DNA of 64,000 nucleotides from assembly GCA_007922195.1 (NCBI GenBank), contig ML681995.1:14809020-14873019 (forward strand), in the 5' to 3' direction. Under the pieces are notes generated by a model, which worked only from the letters and a program-made list of their open reading frames with translations, was not told the origin of the DNA and did not search any database. Position numbers and translations under genes: made by a program. Positions 21,573-33,430 of this stretch are shown piece by piece; positions within the stretch are counted from its first letter, which is position 1; the number at the start of each line of letters is the position of its first letter. Source of the stretch: Podocnemis expansa (taxonomy: Eukaryota; Chordata; Testudines; Podocnemididae).

Positions 21573-24500
21573 TCAACAGAAACAATGCTGTGACTCCCCC
21601 TTCCTCTTCTTATTTCTTTCAGGCTGAAACATGCAGTAGCCACTCTTACAAATCTTTTTCTAACTAAGGATGGCTTTTACCCTTTAACTAACCTAGACAT
21701 ATTTGAAACAAACAGAGAGTAGCAGTTCACACAAAGACAGTATTTCGTATTTTTCTTTAGTAGAATTATAGATATTGATAGATTTGTGAGCAAACTAACC
21801 CCAAATACTATTACCCACTATGCTTTGCACCCAATGCACCCAGTATGCTAATCAGCTAATTGTGCTCTTTGTATCCATGCTAATACAGGACTCATGCAGA
21901 TTAGTTGCTCCCTCCCTTCAGTTCAGAAGCTGTTAAGCACAGCTTCTAAGCCTGTCTTACAATACAGATCAAGGGATGATACCCACCGTAACTTTTTCCC
22001 TATCTAATTTCACTGTACTGTTACTTGGCTTCCTAGGAGCATCCAGCATGTGTCCTGTAGAGGGCTGGCTGACTATGGTTTAGTTCCTTCCCCTGCCTCC
22101 AAGTCTGAAGTGCAGCTGAACTCCATTTGTTTCAGCATTTCATAGCTCCCAATGGAGAAGGGGAAATTAGATTTACAGACACCGCCGGCTACAGCATACA
22201 CCTGCCAGCCTGAGCACCCCCAGAAACATCTTGGAAAAGAGTTGAAATGTTGCCTGAGGAGAGGACCCCTACAGAATCTGCCTTTCATCTTGGCGTAATA
22301 AGGTCACAGGTCTTATTTCTAATTGTTCTCCTCAGCCAAATTCTTGGCTAAAAGAACATGCCGACCCTTAGAGGCAATTTATAAATAATGTAAAAGAAAA
22401 AAAGTTTCATGTAATAACTTCAGTTGAAAAAAAATACCAAATTGGCACAAGTTCCCGTTTTTCATGTAGAACTGCCTATTATATTATCAAGAATGACAAG
22501 CTGAGGCCAACAAAATAAAAGGCCTGGAGGAAAATTACATACTGCATGAGGATCCTAATACCATTTTATTCTTCCTCTTTTGGAAAAGGACAACTGTGTT
22601 GATCTAAAAATTGTAATACTATTGTTAAACAAACAAGATGAGCTTTAATCTCTAGCAAGTGAATGGAGTCCTTAATGAAGTCGGATTACCACAGAGATAA
22701 TTTCTTTGTACATCTATTCAGGGTGCTGCAGTCCCCAAAACCATGTGTGTTGGGGAGTCAATATGTCATGTGTGTTTGGTGGACTGAGTACTTCTGTGAA
22801 GTTGTTGCTAGACAATCATTCACATAAAATAAAAAATTACCACAATCAGCAGTATTTATCTCAGCAGATACATTTGGGATTGAAAAGATTCAGGGACAGA
22901 TTTCCTTAAGTATTTTAGGTGCCTAAAGATGCTTGTATGTGTGTTGTGGGGTAATTTCCCCCCTGGAAATTATTGTGAGTTAGGTACCTCCTTATTTTTG
23001 AAAATTCCATTCCCTCTTGTAGTGACTCAATGCTTTTAAAAATCTGGTCTATAGAACTAGTCAGAATTTTTTTTTCCCAAATGGAAATTTTTGACAAAAA
23101 TGGGTGAAAAATCTTCTTTCATCTATATTTGCCATGGAAAACTTGGATATTTTTCAACAAATTAAAAGCAAAATACTTATTCTGGGAACTGGCAAATTTC
23201 CATTCTGAAATGGAGCTGTTTATTTTTATACACACACGTGCCCACCCACCCACACACCTTTAAATTGCCCAGACCTCAACTGTATTCTTAAATGCAAACT
23301 AACCTGAATTTGAACAAAACAAAGTTATGGATGATTACTTTCCTACACTAGCTGTTCTCTGATATGTCAAAGCCCTTTTCCAATCCACATAGTCAGATCC
23401 CTGGAAGAGATCCCATTTTGCACCCAGCAAAATTTTGTGATTGTGTAAGAAAGGAGATAGAGAGAGCATGAGCAGGAATAAATATCAATATTTGGAGGGC
23501 AAAGGAAAAGGCAAAGGGAGTAAACAACAGGAAGGAGAAATATGTACAGTTTTACTGAGGAGGAAGATGGCTGGGATACTGTGATGTTTATAGACTGCAT
23601 GGAGCAGAGATGAAGGGCTTCTGATAAGAATTCTAAAGTTGGGGAAGTTTATATCCAAATGAAAAAATAGCCAAAAAACCTTTGGAAGTTTGCCAGTCTC
23701 TTCTTCTGACATACCTTATAATATTTCAGCTGTCTCAAATTCATTATGAATCCTGACTCTGGAATAAAAATCTCATGAAAAGTCATACAGACATTTGAGG
23801 AGCTATGTTGATTGATACTATTCAGTCTTTGAGGGCGGAAAAAACCATTGCTGTGGCTTCTGCAATCTATAGAAAGCCATGTTTGTGTGCCATCTGTGGA
23901 ATATGATTCTTGTGACAGTAGCGCCATGCGAAAAGTCTGTGTTTAATGATGAATTACAGGAAACTAAGAAACTGTGAACTTTGTCCCAAATTTTCAGGTG
24001 CAAAGTATTGTTCACATCAAATTGAATTCACACGCTTTCTGAGTACTGACTTGAGCTGAATAGATTAGAAGCAAATTCAAACTTTTCCCAAAACTCAACT
24101 CAAATTTTAAGTTTAAATAAAATATGCCATCCTCCCCTTGCTAATGTCTGCACTTCTAGAACCAGGAAATGCCATGGGTTAAAAAATGATTTCATGGTAT
24201 GTATCGCCCAACCCTGAGCTGATGCAAATACCTATATTCTTGAAATATTTGCAGAGCAAGAATTAAATCTAGTATCCATGCAAAAGCAATGACTGTGGCA
24301 GTCTGTTTAAATAATATCCCTGTCAATTGTTTGCAACCCAAACATTACTGCACTCAGTACCTGGATGTGAAAACGACTTCATGGATTGTCACTGACAAAG
24401 CTGAGAGAAGTTCAGAAACTGAGCAGGCAGCTGACAGAAACAGAGTGGGGGATTTCCCATTCATAGGGGTATTTTCAGGAGAGGTAAAGTCTACACTGAC

Positions 24501-24680
24501 TATATTTCACCACCACCCTGCTGTAGAAGAGAAGGTGTGGCTGGAGCATGCTGTCCTCTGGAGATCCCTGATGGCATAACAGCTCATAGAAGCTTGTTAC
24601 CAGCTGGCTTTAACTCAGAGGAAACTTGAGACTGCTTTAAATTGCACTCAAAGCTGGACCAGCTTTCTGCTCTCAGGTTC
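21573..24680. other. No gene recognised
   Basis: Largely unique DNA. A slightly GC-richer block at 22020-22300 contains a 71-codon antisense frame with several Cys residues but no recognised family. Overlapping antisense frames at 23367-24015 have no motif. Confidence 0.45.
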
Positions 24681-24688
24681 AGGAAAGG

Positions 24689-25308
24689 CAGGAGTTAATG
24701 TATAATTTGGGGGACCTTGGAATGCTCCCATGCCAGTGGCCTCCCCATGCTGGTGGGCCCCCTCCCATGCCAGAGGCCCCCCTCCCATGTGGGTGCCCCC
24801 CTGGACCACAGGTCCCACTCCGCCATGCCAGCGCCCCACCCCTTACTCCCAATACCTCCCCAAGTGTGAGCTGGGCTGTCCCCGCACTCACCAGTGGTGG
24901 CATGGCTGGGGAGGTGGGGGTGGTAGGCGCCAGGTCAGGGCAGCTGCATCGCTGGGCCAGAGGCAGCAGTTCCCAGTCTGGGGCCAGGCCTGCAAGGGGA
25001 GGGGTTTGGCGCAGGGCTTAAGCCCCCCAGCAATGCCACTGGCCCTTGCCCTCTCCCTTGCCTGCCAGAACATGGCAGAATGCCACTCCAGGGCCAACTA
25101 TTTTTAGGGGCCCAGCATTTGGGCCCCTAAAAATAGAAGACGGAACCGGAATGCTGTGGTTCGGGGCCTGCTGTTTTTCAATGAAGGGCCCCGGAACGCG
25201 GCGTTCCAGTTCCACGTTCTATTTTTAGGGGCCCTGGAATGCTGAGCCCCTAAAAATAGTGGGCCCCGGAATGGTATTCCACCGCATTCCAGCTTACTTT
25301 AACCCCTG
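24689..25308. mobile_element. GC-rich hAT-type MITE, 620 bp
   Basis: The ends caggagttaatgta and tactttaacccctg are inverted repeats with a few changes. The perfect octamer AGGAAAGG flanks it (24681-24688 and 25309-25316). The right third contains a nest of ctatttttaggggccc inverted repeats around 25098-25258, and ggaacgcggcgttcc at 25194-25208. Overlapping frames up to 125 codons on both strands are compositional. The fragment at 4548-4870 is a relative. Confidence 0.9.
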
Positions 25309-25316
25309 AGGAAAGG

Positions 25317-26924
25317 GGGCAGAAAAATGTCATGATGGCACTTCTGGAACATTTCTTCTCTACCTCCAACCTTCCCATTCACATTGGGTGTCATTCCAAG
25401 AACAGATCAAGAGAACCCAAAGATCTGGCCTGAGAGTTTTAAAATTATTTCAGTCTTAATCTAAGGTTCTGTTAGAAATATACTTTATTCACACATTTTT
25501 TTAAAAAAAAATTACATGAATAACGTGCTGACTGTGTCCCTTTAAAGACTCACAAAAGAAAACCTGACAACTCCCACTGCGATGCTTGTCCAAAATGAAA
25601 ACAAGTATGTTTATGCCACACAGAAATTACAAGATTCATATGACTGAAAAGCAGTTGTAGCCACTCAGTCATTCTTTAACGTGTAAACTCAGTACAGAGC
25701 CAGGCAAATCCATTTACTATATATTTGTTTTGAATGAGGCTTTTATCCTGAAGTACTCATCAAAAAAGTCATTTGTGATATTAATGGCATGTCAGAATAG
25801 CTGCTCAATACTAATGAGAGGTGACTCTTGAGGACAAGGGGACACAGAATGGTCTCATGCACCTAAAGTGAGAAGGTAAACGTTTTGCTTTGCCTGTGAG
25901 CCATAAGTACAACTCTAGCTTCCACTCTTCTGTAAGTCATTTGATCTTGCCAATCACAGGTAACAAGGTAATGATAACTGGAGTGGGAGAAAGGGAACAT
26001 GTCTCTGAGATTCCTCGAATAAGGACTTATGGCCCGTAACTCAGGAAAGCACTTCAGCATGCACTTGAATCCTACTGACTTCAAGTTGAACGCAAACCTA
26101 CATGTTGTTATCCTGGAAAAGGGATGCTTTTGTGGATCAAGGCCAGCACTTACTGTTGTAACTATGGCATTTTGAGAACACAGCTAAAGATTAACTGAAA
26201 GCACAGAGCTCTACTATGCAACCTGTCTAACTGGAATATATCAAATGGCATAATAGATTATCAGTTGGCATAGTCTCTTTCTGAGGCTGGCTACATAGCC
26301 CAATAGAACAGTCTATTTAATGTTTAGGTAGGAGTGAATTGTATCTATTGATTCTGATTATGTGCTTGTAAAGAAAAATATGTTTAACAGATAGCTATTA
26401 AAATATACATCAATTTGACTTAAAAATCTGAGCAACTAGTAAGTGTCCAATAAATAGTTGTTATAATCTTTCACTTATTTCACATTTCCATCAGAGCTAC
26501 TGTAATCCTTAATTAAAAAAAAACAAACTAAACAGACCAACCAAGCCTTAGCTCTGCATACATTCTGTTTTCTAGTTTGTGAAGACATATATATTTTAAA
26601 AAGCACCAGTTAGCTTAGGTCTGCTGATCATTTTGCAAATATGGATCTGAGGCACTGGGAGCAGGTCTGCATTGACAGTAGCAAATTCATCACCATCAGT
26701 TCAAATTTCCTGATCTACTGATCGGGACTGTGAAGACCCACTCAGCCGATCAGAGAGTCAATCCTGCAACGCCATCCTGGCAACTGGGTAATGCTGGTTT
26801 GAAGGGAGGTCTCTCCCCTCAAACCAGCACAGGGTGTGTGCAGGGAGTAAAGAACTCAAACATAGATACACAAGTTATTTTAGGTAGCTTGACTGCTGCT
26901 GAAAAAGGCAGGCAGGGTAGACCT
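25317..26924. other. No gene recognised
   Basis: Unique AT-rich sequence. No coding or repeat assignment can be supported. Confidence 0.5.
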
Positions 26925-27020
26925 GCAATGAGGGATTAAATAACTTGCCCAAGATCAGTCTGTGGTGGAGTTGAGGTGGAATCCAGATCTCCTGTGTTCT
27001 AGTCCAGTGCTATATTCACA
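26925..27020 (-). repeat. MIR/CORE-SINE-like fossil
   Basis: The series attaaataacttgcccaagatcag, ctgtggtggagttgagg, gaatccagatctcctg and agtccagtgctatattcac is the antisense MIR layout (cttgcccaaggtcacacag ... ccaggtctcctgactcc). Confidence 0.7.
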
Positions 27021-28172
27021 AGATCACCCTTTGTTCATTCTGCCTGTATCGGAAAGAACAGGTTACAGCTTTAATAATCAGATCATCTTATTATGCAGCT
27101 GCCTTGTGGGCCAAATCAAGCAGCTATTTAATAATGTACTGCAAGCACTATTCACCAGCTTAGGCCTTTTTTATACTGGAGTTTTAGGCTTGGACATAAT
27201 TGTACTGGGGTAACTGAAACAAGGGTCTGTTATATTGCTCTAAAAATCATGTCTAACCAGTGCAGTTACAGGAGTGGGAAAATCTGAGAGTAGCCAAGGC
27301 CTCAGTGTACAAAGAAGACTGAAAATACAGCAGACGTGTAGGCAGTCAGCATGCATAGTAATTACCCACACTGGAATTAAGCCAGAACGCTGGGGTTAAG
27401 AGAAGTATTGTGGTAAAACCATTTGTGGTCAATTAGCATCTTCTCCATACACAGTGGATCCAGCAACACGACGCCCCAACTGATTCACGGGAAGCATGCC
27501 TCCTCCTACTAATACTGAGTCACTACCACCACTTCCTACAGCACTTGGAGTTTCCTTGAAAGCTGCCCAGTAAAGTACTTGGCCTGGCCCTGACTTGTGA
27601 ATATGTTGAACTGATAACCTGCCAAGGTGGTGTATGGCTGCAGCCCATGAAGCAACTGTTACCAGTTTTAGTACTATAAATTATATTTCTGCTGTCACTC
27701 ACATAGCCCTGGGTATGCATCTTACCTTCATCAACATTCCTCCATTCTGAAGATGTGAAAATTATAAAATGGTTTTGGGACCAAGTGCCATGTCACAATT
27801 CATAAATGTGCAAGCAGTGAGGTTTTGTTCAGCTTGCAAGGTTTTTAAAAATTGCTGCCCATTTATTTTTAAATGAGTAAAAACATAATGACCTTTCACA
27901 CTGCAAAAATGTTAAGTTTGAATTTTCCAGGGAAAGTTCATGTAAGTGAACCTCATCAATCCCATCTCATTGCCCAGCTACTGTTTTGTTCATTTTAAAA
28001 TGACCTTTTCCCCTGAAGCACTATAGATCGCATCAGATATTCTGGGGTATTACTAGAGGACTTCTTTCTCATTTCACCCTGTATGATTTTTAAGAGCCTG
28101 TAGATTGTTGAATTTATTTGAACACTTTATTTTACTGATAAGCACATTGTACATTTCTTGGTGTTTATATAA
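27021..28172. other. No gene recognised
   Basis: Unique sequence with no supported gene or repeat. Confidence 0.5.
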
Positions 28173-28216
<44 letters not shown>

Positions 28217-28229
28217 AANNNNNNNNNNA

Positions 28230-28289
<60 letters not shown>

Positions 28290-28311
28290 AAAAGAAAGAA
28301 AGAAAAAGAAA
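28173..28311. repeat. (AAAG)n microsatellite containing an assembly gap
   Basis: AAAG units run on both sides of ten N (28219-28228). The true length is unknown. The Lys/Arg/Glu-rich frame through it is not a protein. Confidence 0.97.
28219..28228. other. Assembly gap, 10 N
   Basis: Ten consecutive N within the tetranucleotide repeat, most likely a placeholder where reads could not span the repeat. Confidence 0.97.
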
Positions 28312-28664
28312 ACTGCTGTAAGAGTTCATTTGGCTCCCTACTTATGCAATTTACAAAGTTATTTAAGTTAAAACTTTAATACCTTACTCAGATGGCTAAT
28401 AAATGACACTACTCACCTTGGATAGGGCCCTTAGTTCTTATTAATTGAAATTCCAAACACAACAGACTCTTCTTTCAGTAAGATAAATGGTCTCCTACTT
28501 GTAGTTAAGCTGCAGTAGACTTTATTGGCCATTTTATTTTCCTTTAAATGAATAATTTATGCCATATGTTCAGCCTCCTCCATTTTGTCATGGTTATTAT
28601 GTAATATTTTGCTACAACACCTGAATGTGTTAAACTAGAGCTAATAATCAATAAATAGGTGAAA

Positions 28665-28687
28665 ACCACCACCACCACCACCACCAC
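28665..28687. repeat. (CCA)n trinucleotide repeat
   Basis: About eight CCA units in accaccaccaccaccaccac context. Confidence 0.9.
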
Positions 28688-28689
28688 TC

Positions 28690-29137
28690 CCTGATTGCAT
28701 TTCCTTTCCCTTCACTGGAAAAGTAGATTTGCTGCCCAGTAAAATATCAAATGTATCCTATACATCCCTGCAGGTCACCAAATTCAGGCTTTGGACAGCT
28801 TGCAAGGAGTGGTTTATTGTGGAAATGAGGGACGAGGCATATTTGAAAGTGAACCTGACAAATTTGATGGTGGGGTACATACAGCAAAAACACAGCAGTG
28901 GTTTGTGTGTGTGCGCGTGCATGTGTGTAGGCAAATGTATTTAAGCCTGAAGAGCAAACCCAAATCAATCAATGAGCACAGCCTGTATGAATGACTGGAC
29001 AAATTGCTTATCTATCAGGTACTCACCAATTGTGATTCTTCCAGGTGCTATCTTCTTGGTTGTAGTCCTCTTATAAAGGGGATTTTCATTCTTAAGTTGT
29101 TTGCTCAGAGCAGCTTAATGCTGTAATACAAATCAAA
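28690..29137. other. No gene recognised
   Basis: A TG-rich stretch (gtgtgtgtgcgcgtgcatgtgtg) lies at 28904-28928. Frames of 62-73 codons overlap on both strands and are not supported. Confidence 0.5.
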
Positions 29138-29395
29138 ACGCTCCAATGGGGTAGCCATGTTCGTCTCTTTCAGCAAAACAAAATAGGTGTCCTGTGGCAC
29201 TTTTAAAGACCACAAACTTATTTGTCACATAAACTTCCATGGGCACAATCACTCTTCATCAGATGTGTGAAAGGGAAAAACTAGGATGGAGCTGTATATA
29301 TACATACAGAGAAGGGTAGTCACAAGGTCAATTTAAACCAAAAGGTGTATTGTGTCTTACACAAATGCAAATCTTTAGAAGACGCTGAACAAAAT
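29138..29395 (-). mobile_element. PLE 3'-end copy, antisense, diverged
   Basis: The run ccaatggggtagccatgttcg, cagcaaaacaaaataggtg, ctgtggcacttttaaagacc and cactcttcatcagatgtg is the PLE signature. Similarity fades after about 29290; the right border is a guess. No clear duplication was found. Confidence 0.75.
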
Positions 29396-30170
29396 AATAC
29401 ATCCTTTATAAAATAATCATACTAAAAGAAAAAAAAAGTGTGGTGACTAAACAAATCTCAAAGGAAAATGCTTGGTGAGTCTTTTCCCTCTGAATCTCAG
29501 TTGACAGAGTGGTAAGATATGCTGTGCAGCTGCAGGTGCTGGGCTTTGGTTGAGTCATAACACTATGTTCCTCACTACTTGTGGGACACTCTTTGCAGAA
29601 ATCAGCACTTCACCATGATGTTGTGGCCAAATTAAAATGTGGGTAATTCTGCCTAACTAAAACCCTATTCTAGTTTCAATTGGATATTGTAGTTATCTTC
29701 ATTTCCTGCCCTCAGTTGTTATGTAGACTTTTTTTGTAATGATAAACAGCTGCCACATCATACTACAGAGCTAGTTTAATTTTAATAGGCTAGTCAAGTG
29801 ACTCAGGCATTGAAAGCTTGCCTCCTATAGTTCTGCCTAGTCAAAAATCTTATTTAAGTCAATGGGACCTTTGATAAAACAGGAGTGGGCCCATGAGGAC
29901 CAGCCATTCTAAGGGGTGAGCATTTCTAAGATCACGTGTGGCCTCAAGACAATCTGAGAACATTTAAAGGTCCCAGGGTATAAGAAGTCAATGCCCAAAC
30001 AAATTCTAAGTCTACTACTGCATGGGGTAGAACAAGTGATCCAACAAAACAAAATGCTCTTCTGATTCCCATGGTGCAATAAACGTTTAGCTAAATGTTT
30101 TTCCTTCTGCAAATTTTATGAAAAGCTTTCAATGAAATTTAGGTCCATCTTGATTCCAAGATGGACAGCA
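29396..30170. other. No gene recognised
   Basis: Unique sequence with no supported gene. Confidence 0.5.
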
Positions 30171-30172
30171 GT

Positions 30173-30252
30173 ATTTGCACACCCCATAGTGCCATAACTA
30201 CCTGCCATAACTACCCCCATTTGCACACCCCCATAGTGCCATAACTACCAGG
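30173..30252. repeat. Short local tandem duplication
   Basis: The string atttgcacaccccatagtgcc followed by ataactacc occurs twice about 53 bp apart (30173 and 30221), with an extra tgccataactacc between. Confidence 0.85.
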
Positions 30253-30538
30253 TATTAGTAACTTGCTTCTTTCTGCTTTATACCTCACAGCTGAGCTCAA
30301 CTAAATGTAAGCCATATCCTTTAACCCTTCATTTCCTGCTTCTACCACTGACAAAGAAACAGATAGGAGTGTTGGAACCCAATCATAAACACCCTACATG
30401 AGGTCTACCCTGTGAAGTTCTTTGGGATGCATCAAGATGAGAAGTGCAATGTAGTTTGGGAATTTATCCTGTTGTTTGGTCTGGCAAATGGTTAGTTCAG
30501 GTGATGAACAAGTTGTGGATTTCACAAGTTTGATGTAA

Positions 30539-31860
30539 GTGATGAAAGGTCAGTTTAGGGACTACTTAGAGAAGTTGGATGTACACAAGCCTATGGGGCT
30601 GGATGAACTGCATCCAAGGGTGCTGAGGGAGTTGGCCAATGTGATTGCAGAGCTGTTAGCCATTATCTTTGAAAACTCATGGAGAATGGGGGAGGTCCCA
30701 GTCCTGAATGATTGGAAAAAGGCAAGTATATTACCTATCTTCAAGAAAGGGGAAAAGAAGGACCTGGGGAACTACAGAACAATCAGCCTCACCTCAACCA
30801 CTAGAAAAATCATGGAGCAAGTCCTCAAAGAACCCATTCTGAAATGCCTGGAGGAAAATAGAGTGATCAGGAACAGTCAGCTTGGACTCACCAAGGGAAA
30901 ATTGTTCCTGACCAACCTGATTGCCTTCTAGGATGACATTACTGGATATGTGGATGTGGGAATGGCTGTCAAAGTGATTGATATACCTCAGCTTTAGCAA
31001 AGCTTTTGATACAGTTTCCCACAGTATTCTCATCAGCAAGTTAAGGAAGTATGGTTTGGATGAATGGACCGTAAGGTGGATAGAAGATAGCTAGATCACT
31101 GAGGTCAGCGGGTTGGGATAAATGACTCAATGTCTAGTTGGCAACCAGTAACTAGTGGAGTGCCCCAGGGGTCAGGCTGGTTGCGTTCAACATCTTCATT
31201 AATGATCTAGATGATGGGATAGATTGTACACTCAGTAAATCCGCAGATGAGACCAAGCTGGGGGCAATGGTAGACATACTGGAAGGAAGGAATAGGATTC
31301 AGGGAGACCTAGATAAATTGGAGCATTGGGCCAAAAGCAATCTCATGAGGTTCAACAAACAAAAGTGCAAAGTCCTGCACTTAGGACAGAAAAATCCCAT
31401 GTAGTGCTACAAGCTATGGACCAATCAGCTAAGTAGCAGCTCTGTAGAAAAGGACCTGGTCGATGGGAAGCTGGCTATGAGTGAACAATGTGCTCTTGTT
31501 GCCAAAAAGGCCAATGGTATATTGGGCAGCATCAGTAGGAGTGTTGCCAGCAGATCGAGGGATGTGATCATTCCCCTCTATTTGTTGCTGGTAAGGCAAC
31601 ATCCAGAATATCATGTTCAATTCTGGGTCCCACACCACCAAAAGGATGTGGACAAATTAGAAAAAGTCCAGTGGAGGACAATGAAAATGAGTAGGAGGTT
31701 GGAGCACATGACTTACGAGAAGAGACTGAAGGAATTAGACTTATTTAGTCTGCAGAAGAGAAGACTGAGGGGGGATTTGACAGCAACCCTCAACTACTTG
31801 AAAAAGTGCTCCAAAGAGGAGGAAGGTAGGCTGTTCTGAGTAGTAACAGAGGACAGAACA
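30539..31860 (+). pseudogene. CR1 reverse transcriptase remnant
   Basis: The first frame (30539-30931, 130 codons) covers the fingers and palm approach: Leu-His-Pro-Arg-Val-Leu-Arg-Glu-Leu, Ile-Phe-Lys-Lys-Gly and Asn-Tyr-Arg-Thr-Ile-Ser-Leu-Thr-Ser are visible, with Met-Glu-Gln-Val-Leu-Lys and Asn-Ser-Gln-Leu-Gly-Leu. It ends at TAG where relatives have a Tyr codon (30929-30931). Beyond, the motif A region has Ser (AGC, 30990-30992) where CR1 normally has the first catalytic Asp. The motif C region at 31243-31251 reads Ala-Asp-Glu instead of Ala-Asp-Asp. The C-terminal part reappears in the frame 31477-31839 (Leu-Glu-Lys-Val-Gln-Trp-Arg, then [12 protein letters not shown]). Frameshifts separate the parts. 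It is inactive. Confidence 0.88.
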
Positions 31861-31942
31861 AGGAACAATGGTTTCAAGCTGCAGCTGGGATGGTTGAGGT
31901 TGGCTATTAGAAAACACTCTCCCTAGGAGGGTGTTGAAGCAT

Positions 31943-32523
31943 AGAGCCCTGCAAATCTGTGGGTATATGCTGAAGATCCACGGGTATCCGCATCTGTGGG
32001 TGCAGGTGCGGATAGCTGCAGACCCATTGCTGTGGATCAACTCACAGATGCAGCCTCTATTGTTACCTTATCACAGTGGGATCCATTGCGGAAGCTGCTG
32101 CACAGGGGAAGCAGGAAGTGCTCTGGTCAGTCCTAGATTGTGATCTGCCAGCCAATCAGAGTCTCAAGGTGGGACTTGGAGAATCACTGCTGGCCTTTGA
32201 TTGGCTCATTCCCCTGCTCGCTTCTTCCTTTTCTTGCTTCCAGTTGGCAAGCCATTGCTGTCAATCAGAGATTTCATAGGTGGGCAAAGAAATCTGATTG
32301 ATAGCACAGCATGCGAACCACAAACAAGAAAGGAAAAGTGGGTGGGACCCATATGGGGAATGAACCAAAGTCTGAATAGTTGTATGTGAGCTCAAGCTCA
32401 GTTGCACCTGAGGTTACAGATGCAGCTAAATCCTGGCATGCGGATTTCGGATCGGATTAATGTTATCATTGAGCGGATGCAGATCAGATGCGGTTCCACA
32501 TTTTTGTACCCATGAAGGGCTCT
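31943..32523. mobile_element. MITE with AGAGCCCT termini inside a CR1
   Basis: The inverted ends agagccctgc and gaagggctct are flanked by the direct hexamer AAGCAT (31937-31942 and 32524-32529). The host CR1 confirms the boundaries. The interior has repeated tccgcatctg-like and gcggat motifs at both ends and a middle section with gccaatcagag and attggctcattcc. A 6-bp duplication does not settle the superfamily; a hAT origin with a decayed 8-bp site is possible. Confidence 0.85.
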
Positions 32524-32689
32524 AAGCATTGGAATGGGTTACCTAGGGAGGTAACGGAATCTCCATCTCTGGAAACATTTAAGGCCCAATTAGACAAAAC
32601 CCTGGCTGGGATTGGAATGGTCCTGCTTTAAGCAGGGGATTAGACTAGATGACCTCATGAGGTCCCTCCCAACTGTATGATTCTATGAG

Positions 32690-33221
32690 CAATTATTTCC
32701 ACAAAGAGTCTGAAGCTCCTAACTAGAGCTAATTAGAACATTTTCACTTTAAAGGATTTTCAAGGAAAGAGAGGTTAAGGTTGATTCCAGTGCAGAACAA
32801 AACCAAATTTTGAAACCTAGAAAATTCCTACAAAATGGGATTGTCTTTCTTCAGATCAGCTCTGCTAAATGTATTGGGACCAAATTTTCAAATGTATTAG
32901 TCAATTAAGATGCATAGAGATGACAGGTGGGTTTTTTCAAAAGCACACAAGTATGTTAAGCATCTAACTTTAACTGTTGTTGATTCCTACGTGAGATAGG
33001 CACCAAGCACTTTTGAAAATCCTACTAGATGAATTTTTAGGAACCAAAATCCCTTTAAAAATCTGATTTTTTAGTTTCCATGGATGTCATTAGATTAAAG
33101 GAGCCAGTATTTAGAGAGTTTTAACTCACTCTGCCATTTAGCAAAAAACTGATGTGCTGAAAAACTTACATTCTTATGTAGTGAACCATCAGGACACATT
33201 ATTACAGCATAAGAGGATCAT
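32690..33221. other. No gene recognised
   Basis: AT-rich sequence; no coding or repeat assignment. Confidence 0.5.
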
Positions 33222-33430
33222 AATAACATGTAAGAATAGCCATTTTGGGTAAGATTAATTGTCCACTTGGTCCAGTATCCAGTCTTTTGATGGTGGCTCG
33301 AGCCAGAACCTTTAGGGGGAATGAACAAAATGGAGCAATTACTTTGTAATCATCCTCTGTCATCCAGGCCCAGTTGCTGCCAGTCAGAGGTATAGTGATA
33401 CTCAGAGCATGGGATTGAATTCCTGACCAT
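33222..33430 (-). mobile_element. Old CR1-type LINE 3' tail, antisense
   Basis: acatgtaagaatagccattttggg, gtccagtatccagtcttttgatggtgg, gaatgaacaaaatgg and gcccagttgctgcc match the LINE tail at 6035-6240. It is strongly diverged. Confidence 0.6.

Larger units (their letters stand above)
30531..32689 (+). mobile_element. 5'-truncated CR1 LINE, split by a MITE
   Basis: A sense CR1 copy starts within the RT domain and ends with the CR1 tail tgacctcatgaggtccctcccaac...gattctatgag at 32689. The 581-bp MITE at 31943-32523 splits its 3' untranslated part; joining the flanks gives the continuous CR1 string gttgaagcattggaatgggtt. It is in the same orientation as the copy at 35200-36826. Confidence 0.92.

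Noticed and set aside
28105..28371. Lys/Glu/Arg repeat protein
   Set aside because: It is the AAAG microsatellite with Ns in it.
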